DNA of 53,099 nucleotides, taken from assembly GCA_017858735.1 (NCBI GenBank), contig JAFMBH010000016.1:1-53099 (forward strand). The letters run 5' to 3'. Below are positions 1-9,110 of the stretch, in pieces. The translations under genes were made by a program, and so were the position numbers. The number at the start of each line of letters is the position of its first letter. The stretch's first letter is position 1. The notes under the pieces were generated by a model that saw only the letters and a list, made by a program, of their open reading frames with translations, did no database searches and was not told the origin of the DNA. The stretch is from Bacteroidota bacterium. GTDB taxonomy: Bacteria > Bacteroidota > Bacteroidia > Chitinophagales > Saprospiraceae.

Positions 1-674
1 ATTTGTGGGTTGGTATATCTCAAAACGGTATCTCCGTTAATGATGTGAGTGACCATTTCACTGCCCCGAACGATTAATTCTGCTTTTATCCATTCGTCCT
101 TTTGATAGGTTTTGGAAGTTGAATTGATGCAATGACGGGGATCTATTTTCCCATTAAATACTACATCGGTGCCAGGAGAACACATGTTACCGGTGGGTCT
201 GGGTTTCCCATCGGCCAGTTGGGCTAAAAACTGCATTTCTACACTTATAGGCCAATCTTGCTCCTTTCTCATCGTCCGTGGATCCTGGGAATGGAACATA
301 ATGCCACTGTTTAATTCTGTGTATCCCGGAGCATCCTTTCGCCAGGGCTCCGCAAACCGGTACTCCATTTTCAAATGAAAATGTGAATACGGGGTATTAT
401 GATAAAGGTGACCATACCGGTTATTAAAGGTATCATACTGATCATATTTTACCCGAATCATCTTGTCTTCCACCCTAAAGGTTTTCCCGTAATTATCACC
501 TACCTCGTGATGATGAATTTTAACCGTCCAGTCATTTATATCTTTGCCGTTAAATAAGGAATGCCACGATGATGATTCTCCGCGGTTTTGTAAACTGGCG
601 CAACCGCTAAAGAACAGGGAAGTGGATATCCAAATAAATAATAAGGCTATGTTAAAAGGTAACGGTGTTTTCAT
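1..674 (-). CDS. DUF1080 (3-keto-disaccharide hydrolase family) lipoprotein, partial
   Basis: The frame is open from an ATG at 674 to the window edge, so the C-terminus is missing (about 224 residues visible). Residues 1-25 form a hydrophobic signal ending in FFSGC, a plausible lipobox with the lipidated Cys at 25, so the mature protein is probably anchored in a membrane facing the periplasm or outside. Residues 38-50 read WHSLFNGKDINDW, the usual opening of the DUF1080 jelly-roll domain. ELNSGIMFHSQ and ISVEMQFL further on match the core of the same family. DUF1080 proteins are linked to cleavage of 3-keto-glycosides or act as concanavalin-like sugar-binding domains; which applies here cannot be told. 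It lies 15 nt after the amidinotransferase-like gene on the same strand, possibly as the last gene of that operon. Confidence 0.8.
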   Translation of the reverse strand, partial: MKTPLPFNIALLFIWISTSLFFSGCASLQNRGESSSWHSLFNGKDINDWTVKIHHHEVGDNYGKTFRVEDKMIRVKYDQYDTFNNRYGHLYHNTPYSHFHLKMEYRFAEPWRKDAPGYTELNSGIMFHSQDPRTMRKEQDWPISVEMQFLAQLADGKPRPTGNMCSPGTDVVFNGKIDPRHCINSTSKTYQKDEWIKAELIVRGSEMVTHIINGDTVLRYTNPQ

Positions 675-689
675 AGAGGTTGGCGTATT

Positions 690-1568
690 TTAAATTTCTC
701 TGAATAATGGTCGCGTTAAACAAGTTGGTCCACCTCCTCCGGGCAAACAAATAGCTTTTCCGGGGAAGGCAATAACCTCACAACCCGCTTTTTCCAGCCT
801 TTCTTTGGTGATAGGGTTTCCCTCCACTAGCAAACATTTGCCAGGTGCGATAGCTAAAACGTTACACCCCATACTTTCCCATTCCTCTTCAGGAACCTCC
901 ACCAGGTTAAATCCACGCTCCAAAAGGGTATTTCTCAGTGAAATGGGCATGAGGGGAGAATAAACGACTGCGACGAATTTATTTACCGGGCTAAATATGG
1001 ACATCAAGTGAAAAACATCGTCCTGACCCTTATAATGAGGAAGAGAAAAAACCAATACCTCAATGCCTTTAGGATTCAAAAATGCTTTTAATTGCCTGAT
1101 TCCCTCTTCATTCGTTCTGTAGGAATGTCCCACGGCCAGCGTTTTCTCGTCTATCCAGGCTACATCGCCACCTTCCAGGGTACCCGGGTGTTTGATTTCA
1201 CCCAAAATATCCAATCCAAGGGATTTAGCGGCCAAAGCAACCTCGATATTCTCATTTTTCCTTGCCGCTTTGCCCATATTTCCAATGATTAAGCCAAAAT
1301 CGGTAGCCAACGAGGTGTCCCGACAATAAATGGCATCGATATTGGTTTTTTCTGAGGTGGGCAAGGTGAAAATAGTTGCCCCCGTTTGTTCAAATAAGCG
1401 TTGGAAATAATCATATTCTTCTAACGCCAGTGGGTAGTCCGGCGCTGACAGATAATTCAACATTTGCCATTGCTCCTGAATATTAGCGTCACTGACAAAA
1501 CTATTTTTTGCCGGATGCAATAGGATGGATTTTATTTTTCCATATTCACTATGACAGGTCTCTCTCAT
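690..1568 (-). CDS. DDAH/arginine-deiminase-fold hydrolase (amidinotransferase family)
   Basis: A 292-residue protein of the guanidino-group-modifying superfamily, which works on arginine-like substrates through a covalent Cys intermediate. Family marks visible are YCRDTS near residue 80, the LEGGDV acidic motif near 130, VGHSYRTNEEG just after, a His in DVFHLMS in the middle, and the catalytic Cys at 283 in GGGGPTCLTRP near the C-terminus. This order (acidic, His, C-terminal Cys) fits dimethylarginine dimethylaminohydrolase and relatives. No signal peptide is seen, so it is cytoplasmic. Its ATG overlaps the stop of the upstream permease by 4 nt, which suggests translational coupling and a shared substrate. 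Exact substrate (methylarginine, arginine, citrulline or agmatine) is not resolved. Confidence 0.82.
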   Translation of the reverse strand: MRETCHSEYGKIKSILLHPAKNSFVSDANIQEQWQMLNYLSAPDYPLALEEYDYFQRLFEQTGATIFTLPTSEKTNIDAIYCRDTSLATDFGLIIGNMGKAARKNENIEVALAAKSLGLDILGEIKHPGTLEGGDVAWIDEKTLAVGHSYRTNEEGIRQLKAFLNPKGIEVLVFSLPHYKGQDDVFHLMSIFSPVNKFVAVVYSPLMPISLRNTLLERGFNLVEVPEEEWESMGCNVLAIAPGKCLLVEGNPITKERLEKAGCEVIAFPGKAICLPGGGGPTCLTRPLFREI

Positions 1569-2881
1569 TTCAAAGGTTGCGAAGGATTACTTTTAATAAG
1601 CCAGATGTAAATAGGAATACCCAAAAGGAGGAGGATAAATCCCCAGTAAACTACCTCGTAACCTGCTCCAATAACTGCATACATAGAGTAAATGAACGCA
1701 ACTAAAGCAATAGATAATTGAATAAGCCAGCGAGGGTTCTTTTTAAAAGAAATAGTTAGCGCGTAGGTAGCTGATGAAAATATATAAGGAATTAAAACAC
1801 TAATCGTTGTCAATAAGATCATAAATTCAAAAGCTTTCACTAAGCCCTTTGTATAATTCATTAACAATAAAATAGAGATCAACACACTGGACAACACGAT
1901 ACCCACGGCTGGGGTTGCTTTGCTATTTTGTTTTCCAAAAACGGCTGGAAAAACCTTATCATTTGCGGCAGCTAATGGAATTTGACCTTGAATCAGAATC
2001 CAGCCATTTAATGCACCAAAAGTAGAAATGAGAACGCCTGCTGCGACAAAATTTCCAGCCCAGGGTCCCCATATTTTAGTAGCAGCATCGGCAAATGGCG
2101 CTTTCGATTGAATGAGTTCCTCTGGTGGTAATATGCCCATGACGGCAAAACTACCTAACATATAAACGAGAGCGGTCAAGAGCGTGCCCCAAATAGTGGC
2201 TCGTGGAATGGTTGTTTCAGGATCTTTCACATTGGCAGCTGGAATGGTAGCACATTCAAGACCAAGGAAGGCAAAAAGCGTCAGCGTCGTTGTAGCAGCC
2301 AAAGCACCTCCAATCGTGTTTTCTCCACGAACCATCGGCGTTAAATAGTCCATATTGACATAAAATATGCCTACGATGGACACCATTAAAAGAGGCGTTA
2401 ATTTTAAGATGGTAGTCACCAATTGAACGGTTCCAGCTGTTTTAATTCCCCGGGTATTGACCCAGGTTAAAAACCAGATGACACTCAGGCCGGCTGAAAT
2501 GGCAGCGACAGGATGTTCTCCTATGGTTGGAAAGAAATGACTTAAATAACCAATTAGGGCAACAGCGATGGCTGCATTGGTACACCAAACAGAAATCCAA
2601 TAGCCCCAAGCCACCCAAAAGGCAGCAAAATGGCCAAATCCCTCTCTGGTGTAAACATAAGGTCCGCCGGTTGTCCCGGGATATTTTTTACTAAGAGCGG
2701 AAAAAACAAGCGCTAATCCAATGGCTCCAAGTGCGGAAAGCGCCCAGCCAAACATGCTAATACCGCCGTAAGCAGCAAGGGAGGCAGGTAGAAAAAACAC
2801 CCCTGAACCTATCATATTCCCCATGACCAGAGCTATGGTAGGCCCAAAACCAATCTGATGTTCTTCACTTTTTTGTCCCAT
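1565..2881 (-). CDS. APC-family amino acid permease, AdiC-like
   Basis: A 438-residue inner-membrane transporter with about 12 hydrophobic segments. The first segment carries GNMIGSGVFFLPASLA, the unwound-helix substrate motif of APC transporters (compare GNIMGSGVFLLPANLA in the arginine:agmatine antiporter AdiC). GGPYVYTREGFG, FLGLECATIPAANVKDPETTIPRAT and an ending of VIGAGYEVVYWGF also follow the AdiC order. Length equals the usual APC length. It is first in an apparent operon with the amidinotransferase-fold enzyme (4-nt ATGA overlap), so import or exchange of an arginine-type compound is the likely role; this is inference from similarity and context. Upstream the 166-nt gap to the divergent GLPGLI gene should hold both promoters. 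Confidence 0.85.
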   Translation of the reverse strand: MGQKSEEHQIGFGPTIALVMGNMIGSGVFFLPASLAAYGGISMFGWALSALGAIGLALVFSALSKKYPGTTGGPYVYTREGFGHFAAFWVAWGYWISVWCTNAAIAVALIGYLSHFFPTIGEHPVAAISAGLSVIWFLTWVNTRGIKTAGTVQLVTTILKLTPLLMVSIVGIFYVNMDYLTPMVRGENTIGGALAATTTLTLFAFLGLECATIPAANVKDPETTIPRATIWGTLLTALVYMLGSFAVMGILPPEELIQSKAPFADAATKIWGPWAGNFVAAGVLISTFGALNGWILIQGQIPLAAANDKVFPAVFGKQNSKATPAVGIVLSSVLISILLLMNYTKGLVKAFEFMILLTTISVLIPYIFSSATYALTISFKKNPRWLIQLSIALVAFIYSMYAVIGAGYEVVYWGFILLLLGIPIYIWLIKSNPSQPLK

Positions 2882-3047
2882 GTTAAAATTTTTGTTTCGT
2901 TTGATTCTTCTAATATTTCAAAAAATGAATTTAACCATAATTTTTAAAAGTCATAGATTATTTAACCAGTTTGATAGAATATTTTATAGGTTAACCGTTT
3001 TTAATTGTATAATAGCGTACTTTTTTAACAAATAAATTTTCAATATC

Positions 3048-3821
3048 ATGAAAATGTATAAAATGATTTTCCTTTCGTTAGGATTATTTTCGTTTGTAAT
3101 GCTCGGCGCACAAGGTAAGGGAGGAAGAATATTATATGAAGTAACGGTTAATATTCATCGTAATTTACCTCCTGAAAGAGCAGAGGAAATGAAAAAATTT
3201 GTACCAGAATTCCAGGTGTCAAATTTAGAATTGCTTTTTAATGAAACCATGTCTCTTTGTAAGAATGCGGAGAAACAACCTGAAGCTCCTCCCGCAGCTA
3301 CAGAACAAGAGGGAATGATGAGGAGATTTATGATGCGTCGTTCTGCTAATGTCGTGTTTAGAAATTTAAAGGAAAAACGTTCTATTGAACAGACTGATTT
3401 CATGGATAAGACCTTTCTAATATCTGATGAAACGGAAAAAATGGCCTGGAAAATTACAGGGGAACAGAAAATGATTAATGGTTATCTGGCCATTGGCGCT
3501 TCTTATCAAGATTCATTGATGGGTAGAGAACGTCGCATAAAAGCATATTTCACGCCAACGATTCCAATTAGTGCAGGCCCACAAACTTACGCGGGTCTTC
3601 CTGGACTCGTTATTATGGTCGATATTAATGAAGGAGCTCAAACCTTGATTGCAAAGGAAATTACCCTGGATCCTGCTTTATCGGCTGGAATTGTAGAGCC
3701 TGATAAGGGTAAATTGGTTACCCGTAAAGAATACAATGCGATTGTGGCGGAGAGAATGAAAGAAATGGGAGCTAATGGTCAAGGTGGCTTCCAAATAAGA
3801 ATGAGTGGTCCCCGTAATTAA
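3048..3821 (+). CDS. GLPGLI family protein
   Basis: A 257-residue exported protein. Residues 1-23 are a signal peptide (MKMYKMIFLSLGLFSF..., cleavage near LGAQG). The defining GLPGL motif is at residues 183-187, followed by VIMVDIN. The region after it (KEITLD) is the usual short strand. GLPGLI proteins are a Bacteroidota family of unknown biochemistry that is often encoded beside an outer-membrane beta-barrel receptor; that is the case here, the receptor lying convergent just downstream. Met/Arg-rich stretch MMRRFMMRR near residues 90-98 is unusual and echoes the Met-rich tail of the receptor. The function (perhaps handling of a peptide or metal for the receptor) is unknown. Confidence 0.85.
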   Translation: MKMYKMIFLSLGLFSFVMLGAQGKGGRILYEVTVNIHRNLPPERAEEMKKFVPEFQVSNLELLFNETMSLCKNAEKQPEAPPAATEQEGMMRRFMMRRSANVVFRNLKEKRSIEQTDFMDKTFLISDETEKMAWKITGEQKMINGYLAIGASYQDSLMGRERRIKAYFTPTIPISAGPQTYAGLPGLVIMVDINEGAQTLIAKEITLDPALSAGIVEPDKGKLVTRKEYNAIVAERMKEMGANGQGGFQIRMSGPRN

Positions 3822-3855
3822 ATTTTGATTGATTTAGTTATTGCATATACCTAAT

Positions 3856-3895
3856 AAAAAAAGCGTGCGAAGGTATTTTTTCGCACGCTTTTTTT
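3856..3895. terminator. Bidirectional intrinsic terminator
   Basis: A perfect 16-nt inverted repeat (AAAAAAAGCGTGCGAA, 8-nt loop, TTCGCACGCTTTTTTT) has an A-run on one side and a T-run on the other. It sits between the convergent GLPGLI gene and the receptor gene and can end transcription from both. Confidence 0.9.
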
Positions 3896-3912
3896 GTTGG
3901 ATGATTTATATT

Positions 3913-6705
3913 TTATCTCATAAACATACGCATTCCTCCCGCTGGCATGCCCATTTGATTTCCGCCCATACCTTTTAAAGTATAAGTGAAGCTCAACATG
4001 AAATACCTTCCTAAGGATCTGATTTGCTCATCTGACGTGTAATTGAAATCGGCATTACGACTGATGCCCGTATTTTTATTCAACATGTCAATAGCCGCTA
4101 ATTTTAGTTCACCGCGTTTATCTTTCAAAACGAATACAGAAAGTCCTAAATTCCAGATTGGAATCGCCTGGTTGAATCCTGCACTCAATCCTGAGTAAAT
4201 CTCATAATCTAAATTGGAAGAAAGATTAATCGCCTTTTTGAAAAGCGGAACATTTATATTGGCGGTGTAGGTTTTTACGCTAAACGATCTCGCGTTTTGA
4301 GTAGCTATAGAATAGGAGGTGTTTGAATTACTCCAATCCATTCCAATTTGCCAATCAAATAGTTCCTTTTTTTGATTTTCAATGGATATTCCACCAGACA
4401 AACTGGTGGAAAGGGTGCTGCTCAGCTCTCCATTGATGTAGGTCAATCCTTTGTTTCTATTAATTCCTGCATTACTGTTGATTCTTAATTTCAAGGGCTT
4501 GATACGCGTGCCAAAATTAGCGCGTGTCGATATATTTAAGTCGTTCGCCACGTTTTCCGGGCGGGTAGTGGTGATGTATCGATCATCGATAACCTGCGTA
4601 TTCCTGATTTTATTTTGCGTGTAACCTATATTTGAAAATATAAAAAGATTGGTCATTGAAAACTGATTGAAGCTAAAGAATCTGACGCCCATGTTGTGGC
4701 TATATTCAGGTCTCAAATCTGGATTACCTACATAAATATTTAAAGGATTGCTATTATCAACCAAGGGTTGAAGTTGAGTCAAAGAGGGTTCTCTAACGTT
4801 AGTAGAGTAGTCGGCCGATAAATTTTTACCCTTTCCAACTTCCCAACGCATTCTTACCGCTGGTAAAATATTGGTATATTTCTTTTCAATGTTTTGTTCA
4901 GTAAGGATAAGTTCACCGGTTAACAAAGAATATTGGACACTGGCTCCTGCGGTAAGATTGAATTTTTCGCCAGAAAATCGATAGTTTCCACCACCTCTGT
5001 GATAATTGTAATCAGTAGTATACTTATTACTTAGTTGTGAATTAAATTTTTCGAAAGGATTAAGGCCAAAGGCCAGATCATACACTTCCCGAAACTGATT
5101 ATTATCATTATGTCGATAATCATAATTCATTTCCAGGTATTGTTTTTTAAACAAAGGTTCTGTGTAGGAAAGCCTCACCCCGTAAGAAATCCGTTCATTA
5201 TCCTGGGTAAATCTTTGCTTAATAGTATCAATTTTGCTTTTTCCAGCCTTAAAAAAGGTGTTTTCAGATAAATTTTCACCAAAATTGCCATCATTATTCA
5301 GATTGAATGAAAAATTGGCTGAATAGCTTCTTCCAGGTTTTGATAATTTTCTTCTATACAATAAATCGTTAGTTACCTGACTGGCACTCCCTTCACTGGT
5401 ATTTGTGCGAATATTGCTGTTAGATGGCGAATAATCGGCATTAAGCGTTTCCGTTTCACCTTCGTAAAGCGTATTACTACCTCTGAGAGTGACACGGGAA
5501 GTTAATTTAATAGATTGGAAAGAATCGATTTTATGATCTAATACTACATTGAGTCTGTGACTTTGGTTTTGGCTATTCTGTTTGCTATCTTCCGTATTGA
5601 AAAAGGTCCTGTCGGCTAGGAAATTTTCTCTGAAAAGTGTTCTATCGGTTTGTTTATCCAATAGGGAATAAAAATAACTACCGTTCAATTCTGTTTTATC
5701 ACTAAAGGTATTCGTATAATTTAAGCCTCCTGAATAAGTATTGGTAAACCCAGTATTGTTTCCATTATTAATAGGACTATCTCCATCTATTTGAATGCCA
5801 CCACCTCGGGACATACCGCCAGTAAATCCAACATATTCCTCAAACGAAAAGCCCTGATTATTGATATTATTGGCCATACCGATAAAAGAAATTTTTTCCT
5901 TCGAACCAAATTTATTGAGACTGGCTTTACCTTGAAATCTTCCTTCTGAACCAACACCCCCGTTTAAGTTGCCAAAACTACCTTTCCGGCTATCTTCTTT
6001 TAGGGTAAGATTAATGGTTTTTTCCCTTTGGCCGTCATCGACGCCTGTAAATTCAGCCTGGTCCGATTTTTTATCAAAAACCTGAATTTTATCGATGGCA
6101 CTGGCGGGTAAATTTTTAGTAGCCATTTTAGGATCACGCCCGAAAAATTCTTTGCCATCCACTAAAATCCTATTTACGGTTTCACCCTGAGCCTGAACAT
6201 TTCCCGATCTATCAACCTGCACGCCGGGTAATTTCTTTAATAATTCCTCTACATTGGCATTGGGTTGTACCTGAAAAGCGGCAGAATTATATTCCACTGT
6301 ATCCTTTTTTATAGTCATAGGGTTCCTTTCCCCTTCTACCGTAATTTCATTTAGCAGAGTGCTTTGCGACTCTAAGGATACTTTACCTAAATCTACCGAA
6401 GGGTTCGATGCAGAAAATGAGACCGATTTGTAATACGATGTATAACCCAAATAAGTGATATTTAACAAAAAATCTCCTAAGCTAATTTTTTCAAATTTAA
6501 AGCGACCATCATTTTCAGAGAGGGCGAATTCAACGAGCGTCGAATCTGTTTTTTTAAGTAACATTACGGTAGCGGAGCTTAGTGCCCCCCCCGTTGAATC
6601 GGAAACTACTCCGGTTAATTTACCTATATTTTGAGCTGAAAGATTTCCACAAAATATAAGTCCCAGAGTGAGACAAAACAGGCTTAATTTTAAGTTTGTT
6701 GACAT
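3913..6705 (-). CDS. TonB-dependent-type outer-membrane beta-barrel receptor
   Basis: A 930-residue outer-membrane protein. Order: signal peptide 1-24 ending LSAQ; a carboxypeptidase-like regulatory domain at about 28-115 (KLTGVVSDSTGGALSSATVML, GRFKFEKISLGDFLLNITYLGY); a plug domain around 125-220 (VEELLKKLPGVQVDRSGNVQAQG, RILVDGKEFFGRDPK); then a large Asn/Ser-rich beta barrel to the end. This is the OMP_b-brl_3 type of receptor, common in Bacteroidota and often paired with GLPGLI proteins. The last 20 residues are Met/Gly-rich (GGNQMGMPAGGMRMFMR), an odd ending for a barrel, which normally closes with an aromatic residue; here FMR is last. The substrate is not known. Its partner GLPGLI gene faces it across a shared terminator. 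Confidence 0.88.
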   Translation of the reverse strand: MSTNLKLSLFCLTLGLIFCGNLSAQNIGKLTGVVSDSTGGALSSATVMLLKKTDSTLVEFALSENDGRFKFEKISLGDFLLNITYLGYTSYYKSVSFSASNPSVDLGKVSLESQSTLLNEITVEGERNPMTIKKDTVEYNSAAFQVQPNANVEELLKKLPGVQVDRSGNVQAQGETVNRILVDGKEFFGRDPKMATKNLPASAIDKIQVFDKKSDQAEFTGVDDGQREKTINLTLKEDSRKGSFGNLNGGVGSEGRFQGKASLNKFGSKEKISFIGMANNINNQGFSFEEYVGFTGGMSRGGGIQIDGDSPINNGNNTGFTNTYSGGLNYTNTFSDKTELNGSYFYSLLDKQTDRTLFRENFLADRTFFNTEDSKQNSQNQSHRLNVVLDHKIDSFQSIKLTSRVTLRGSNTLYEGETETLNADYSPSNSNIRTNTSEGSASQVTNDLLYRRKLSKPGRSYSANFSFNLNNDGNFGENLSENTFFKAGKSKIDTIKQRFTQDNERISYGVRLSYTEPLFKKQYLEMNYDYRHNDNNQFREVYDLAFGLNPFEKFNSQLSNKYTTDYNYHRGGGNYRFSGEKFNLTAGASVQYSLLTGELILTEQNIEKKYTNILPAVRMRWEVGKGKNLSADYSTNVREPSLTQLQPLVDNSNPLNIYVGNPDLRPEYSHNMGVRFFSFNQFSMTNLFIFSNIGYTQNKIRNTQVIDDRYITTTRPENVANDLNISTRANFGTRIKPLKLRINSNAGINRNKGLTYINGELSSTLSTSLSGGISIENQKKELFDWQIGMDWSNSNTSYSIATQNARSFSVKTYTANINVPLFKKAINLSSNLDYEIYSGLSAGFNQAIPIWNLGLSVFVLKDKRGELKLAAIDMLNKNTGISRNADFNYTSDEQIRSLGRYFMLSFTYTLKGMGGNQMGMPAGGMRMFMR

Positions 6706-6874
6706 AGTATTGGTTTAACTTATTTTATGTCACAAAGCAAGTATATTTATTCTAATATCCAAATTATTTTAAATCAAAGTGCCAAATAACTCTACCAAAG
6801 GACTAAAAACGCCGCTATTTATTTTTTAACGTCATTAATATGTCGGGAATCCACGGGAAATAGATAAAATAAAA

Positions 6875-6882
6875 TATATTTG
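6875..6882 (+). promoter_or_regulatory. -7 element of the tRNA-Arg(CCG) promoter
   Basis: TATATTTG matches the Bacteroidota -7 consensus TAnnTTTG exactly and lies 13 nt before the mature tRNA 5' end. No clear -33 TTG is seen. Confidence 0.7.
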
Positions 6883-6895
6883 CAAAATAATTAAA

Positions 6896-6967
6896 GGTCT
6901 CGTAGTAGAATGGATACTACGTGGGTCTCCGGAACCCGAGATACAGGTTCGATTCCTGTCGAGACCA
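6896..6967 (+). tRNA. tRNA-Arg (anticodon CCG)
   Basis: A 72-nt cloverleaf. The acceptor stem GGTCTCG pairs with CGAGACC; D stem GTAG/CTAC; anticodon stem TGGGT/ACCCG with loop CTCCGGA giving anticodon CCG (reads CGG, Arg); T stem ACAGG/CCTGT with loop TTCGATT; discriminator A at 6967. CCA is not encoded. The antisense reading frame across it is a well-known false protein. Confidence 0.95.
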
Positions 6968-7126
6968 CTTGTTTTAATTAATTGAACGTTTAAATATCTT
7001 TTATTCATTTTGAGCATTTCTATGCTTATCTTTAAGAATAAAGAGGTTCAATACGTATAACATTAAACAAAATCTGTATTTTTTTAGAAAAAAAGATAGA
7101 TAGTATTATATTAACCAAATTATTTA

Positions 7127-7134
7127 TAAATTTG
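7127..7134 (+). promoter_or_regulatory. Candidate -7 element upstream of the OmpA gene
   Basis: TAAATTTG matches TAnnTTTG, 89 nt before the OmpA start, in an otherwise featureless AT-rich gap after the tRNA. This would give an untranslated leader of about 85 nt. No convincing -33 element was found. Confidence 0.5.
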
Positions 7135-7223
7135 AATTAATTTTCATGTGTAAATCAAATGTTTAGCGTGAAGTTAAATCTCCCAGATTCTACATTTAGA
7201 ACCACATCATTAATTTTCGGAGC

Positions 7224-8918
7224 ATGTTAAAGAAAATATTTTATTCGTTACTTGTCCTTCTAGTAACCAGTTTTGTCGCAAATAGCCAAACTAATGACGA
7301 TGAAATAATGCCTTGGGATCAACAAGCAAATGGAAAAGACAAACCAAAGAAAGAAAAGAAAGCACCTAAACCTCCAAAAGAAAAGAACGAGGAGGTTGCA
7401 CCTCCTATGGAAGGTGAAATGTCTGAAACAGAAGATCCTGAATCAGATAAACCTGCTGGATATTCACCTGGGTCTGGGTTCGAAGTGGGCTTAAGAGGTG
7501 GTTTATTTCAAATATTAGGTGAAATTAAAAGGGGGTCTCCTGACTCAGTCGGTGGATTTTCAAATTATGGTTTTGCCGGTAGCCTTAGGTTTGCTTTAGA
7601 TAATATCTTTTCATTACGCGCAGAATTCCTTTACGGAAAGGCAGCGGGTAATTCCGATGGCTTAAATCCTTCGCTTCGTGGATTTACATCTACCTGGATG
7701 TCAGGTTCTATGTGGGGTCTTATAAATCTTAATTCCTTGGCTTCCGCAGACAAGGAAAAAAAATTAGCCATTAATTTGATGGTAGGTGGTGGCGCAAACT
7801 CATCAACGGTTATTAAGTACGGAACTTCCAGACCAACAGAGTCTGAAACTACATTGAAAAAATGGGAATTTAGGGATAATCCTTTTCATGCCGGTGTAGG
7901 TCTTAACCTTGCTTACAGGGTTTCTCCCAATCTGAGCATCGGGCTTGAACATCAAACAATGATGGCTATGGGTGAAAGAAGAGATCTCATGGATGGTTGG
8001 GACAACGGATTAGAAAATCCTACTTCTTCTCAGACAGATTATAATGATTATATTGGATTTACCAATCTTAGCTTAAATTATATTATTGGTAATAAAACAG
8101 GTGATTCGCCTGCTTTTTGGAATAGCCCGTTAAAAAATGTAATCAGAGAAATCGAGGGTATTAAAACAAATATGGGAACAGGAGGTAAAATTCCTATTCA
8201 AGATTCAGATGGTGATGGTGTTTTAGATGAATTTGATCTGGAATTAAATACCCCTCCTAATGCCTTGGTAGATACACGTGGTCGTACCCTGGATAGCGAT
8301 AAAGATGGTGTTCCCGATTATTTGGATAAACAACCTTTTTATGCTCCGCTGGAAGGAGAGCAAGTAGATGCAGATGGTGTTATCATTAATGGAGATAATA
8401 CTTCAGGTGGTGCAGGTTCAACAGGCGGAGGAATGACTCCCCGTCCTGGTGGCGGCGGAGTGACGGAAGCAAGAGTAAAGGAAATAGTAGAACAGGCTTT
8501 CCAGCAGCGTGAGGCATCCGGAGGTGGATCTTATGGTGGCGGTGCCGTCGTAGAATGGTTTCTACCCATGATTCATTTCGAAATGTCGAGCAGTAACATC
8601 CGTAATTCAGATGTTGGAAATCTATCTTCTATAGCCAGAATGATGAAATCAAACAGAGGTATGAAGTTGTTAGTGATAGGTTACACAGATAAGACAGGTG
8701 GGGAAGATATAAACCAAAAACTCTCTTTTCAACGGGCAAACGCCGCTATTGATTATTTTGTGAATAAACAAGGTATCGCTCGTGATCGATTTGTATTAAA
8801 TTATAAAGGTAAAGATGATAATATCGTGGAGGCAAATAGCAGCTTCATGAATCGTCGTGTGGAATTCCAGGTGGCAAAACCTGGTGATACAGATATGCCC
8901 GCTCCTACCGGGAATTAA
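7224..8918 (+). CDS. OmpA-family outer-membrane protein with TSP3-type calcium repeats
   Basis: A 564-residue cell-envelope protein. Residues 1-21 are a signal peptide; 25-80 are low-complexity, rich in Lys/Pro/Glu (KKEKKAPKPPKEK); 85-290 look like a membrane barrel; 325-375 hold acidic DxDxDG repeats (DSDGDGVLDEFD, DSDKDGVPDYLD), typical of thrombospondin type 3 calcium-binding repeats; a Gly-rich linker follows; the last 120 residues are an OmpA peptidoglycan-binding domain (IHFEMSSSNIRNSD, VIGYTDKTGGEDINQKLSFQRANAAIDYFV, MNRRVEF). The family tethers the outer membrane to peptidoglycan, and in Bacteroidota it is often an abundant structural protein. Monocistronic, with its own promoter and terminator. 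Confidence 0.9.
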   Translation: MLKKIFYSLLVLLVTSFVANSQTNDDEIMPWDQQANGKDKPKKEKKAPKPPKEKNEEVAPPMEGEMSETEDPESDKPAGYSPGSGFEVGLRGGLFQILGEIKRGSPDSVGGFSNYGFAGSLRFALDNIFSLRAEFLYGKAAGNSDGLNPSLRGFTSTWMSGSMWGLINLNSLASADKEKKLAINLMVGGGANSSTVIKYGTSRPTESETTLKKWEFRDNPFHAGVGLNLAYRVSPNLSIGLEHQTMMAMGERRDLMDGWDNGLENPTSSQTDYNDYIGFTNLSLNYIIGNKTGDSPAFWNSPLKNVIREIEGIKTNMGTGGKIPIQDSDGDGVLDEFDLELNTPPNALVDTRGRTLDSDKDGVPDYLDKQPFYAPLEGEQVDADGVIINGDNTSGGAGSTGGGMTPRPGGGGVTEARVKEIVEQAFQQREASGGGSYGGGAVVEWFLPMIHFEMSSSNIRNSDVGNLSSIARMMKSNRGMKLLVIGYTDKTGGEDINQKLSFQRANAAIDYFVNKQGIARDRFVLNYKGKDDNIVEANSSFMNRRVEFQVAKPGDTDMPAPTGN

Positions 8919-8936
8919 TCAGGTTAAAAACCTATT

Positions 8937-8977
8937 AAAAAGGAGGCTGTCTAAAAAGATATCCTCCTTTTTTTTTT
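8937..8977 (+). terminator. Intrinsic terminator after the OmpA gene
   Basis: AAAAAGGAGG pairs with CCTCCTTTTT across a 16-nt loop and runs into a long T tract, 19 nt after the OmpA stop codon. Confidence 0.8.
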
Positions 8978-9110
8978 CAATATCCTGACCCTCAGGGGTC
9001 AGGATATTGAAAAACCGACCCCAGAGGGGTCGCATGTTTCTAGCTTTTTGCCGCCAGGGACATAATGGTATAATGGGGAATTTGTGACGCCAGGGACATA
9101 ATGGGCTTTT
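8977..9110. repeat. Nested palindromes and a 17-nt direct repeat
   Basis: Three elements lie end to end. First, a perfect inverted repeat with 15-nt arms (TCAATATCCTGACCC) at 8977-9010. Second, CGACCCC-AGA-GGGGTCG at 9016-9032. Third, CGCCAGGGACATAATGG twice, at 9052-9068 and 9088-9104. The rest of the gap to 9357 is AT-rich, with no gene seen. The element resembles mobile intergenic repeats rather than regulation of the flanking genes. Confidence 0.75.

Noticed and set aside
6835-7017. 60-codon frame on the minus strand over tRNA-Arg(CCG)
   Set aside because: It is the antisense of a clear tRNA cloverleaf; the predicted text (GLDRNRTCISGSGDPRS) is a known recurring false protein.
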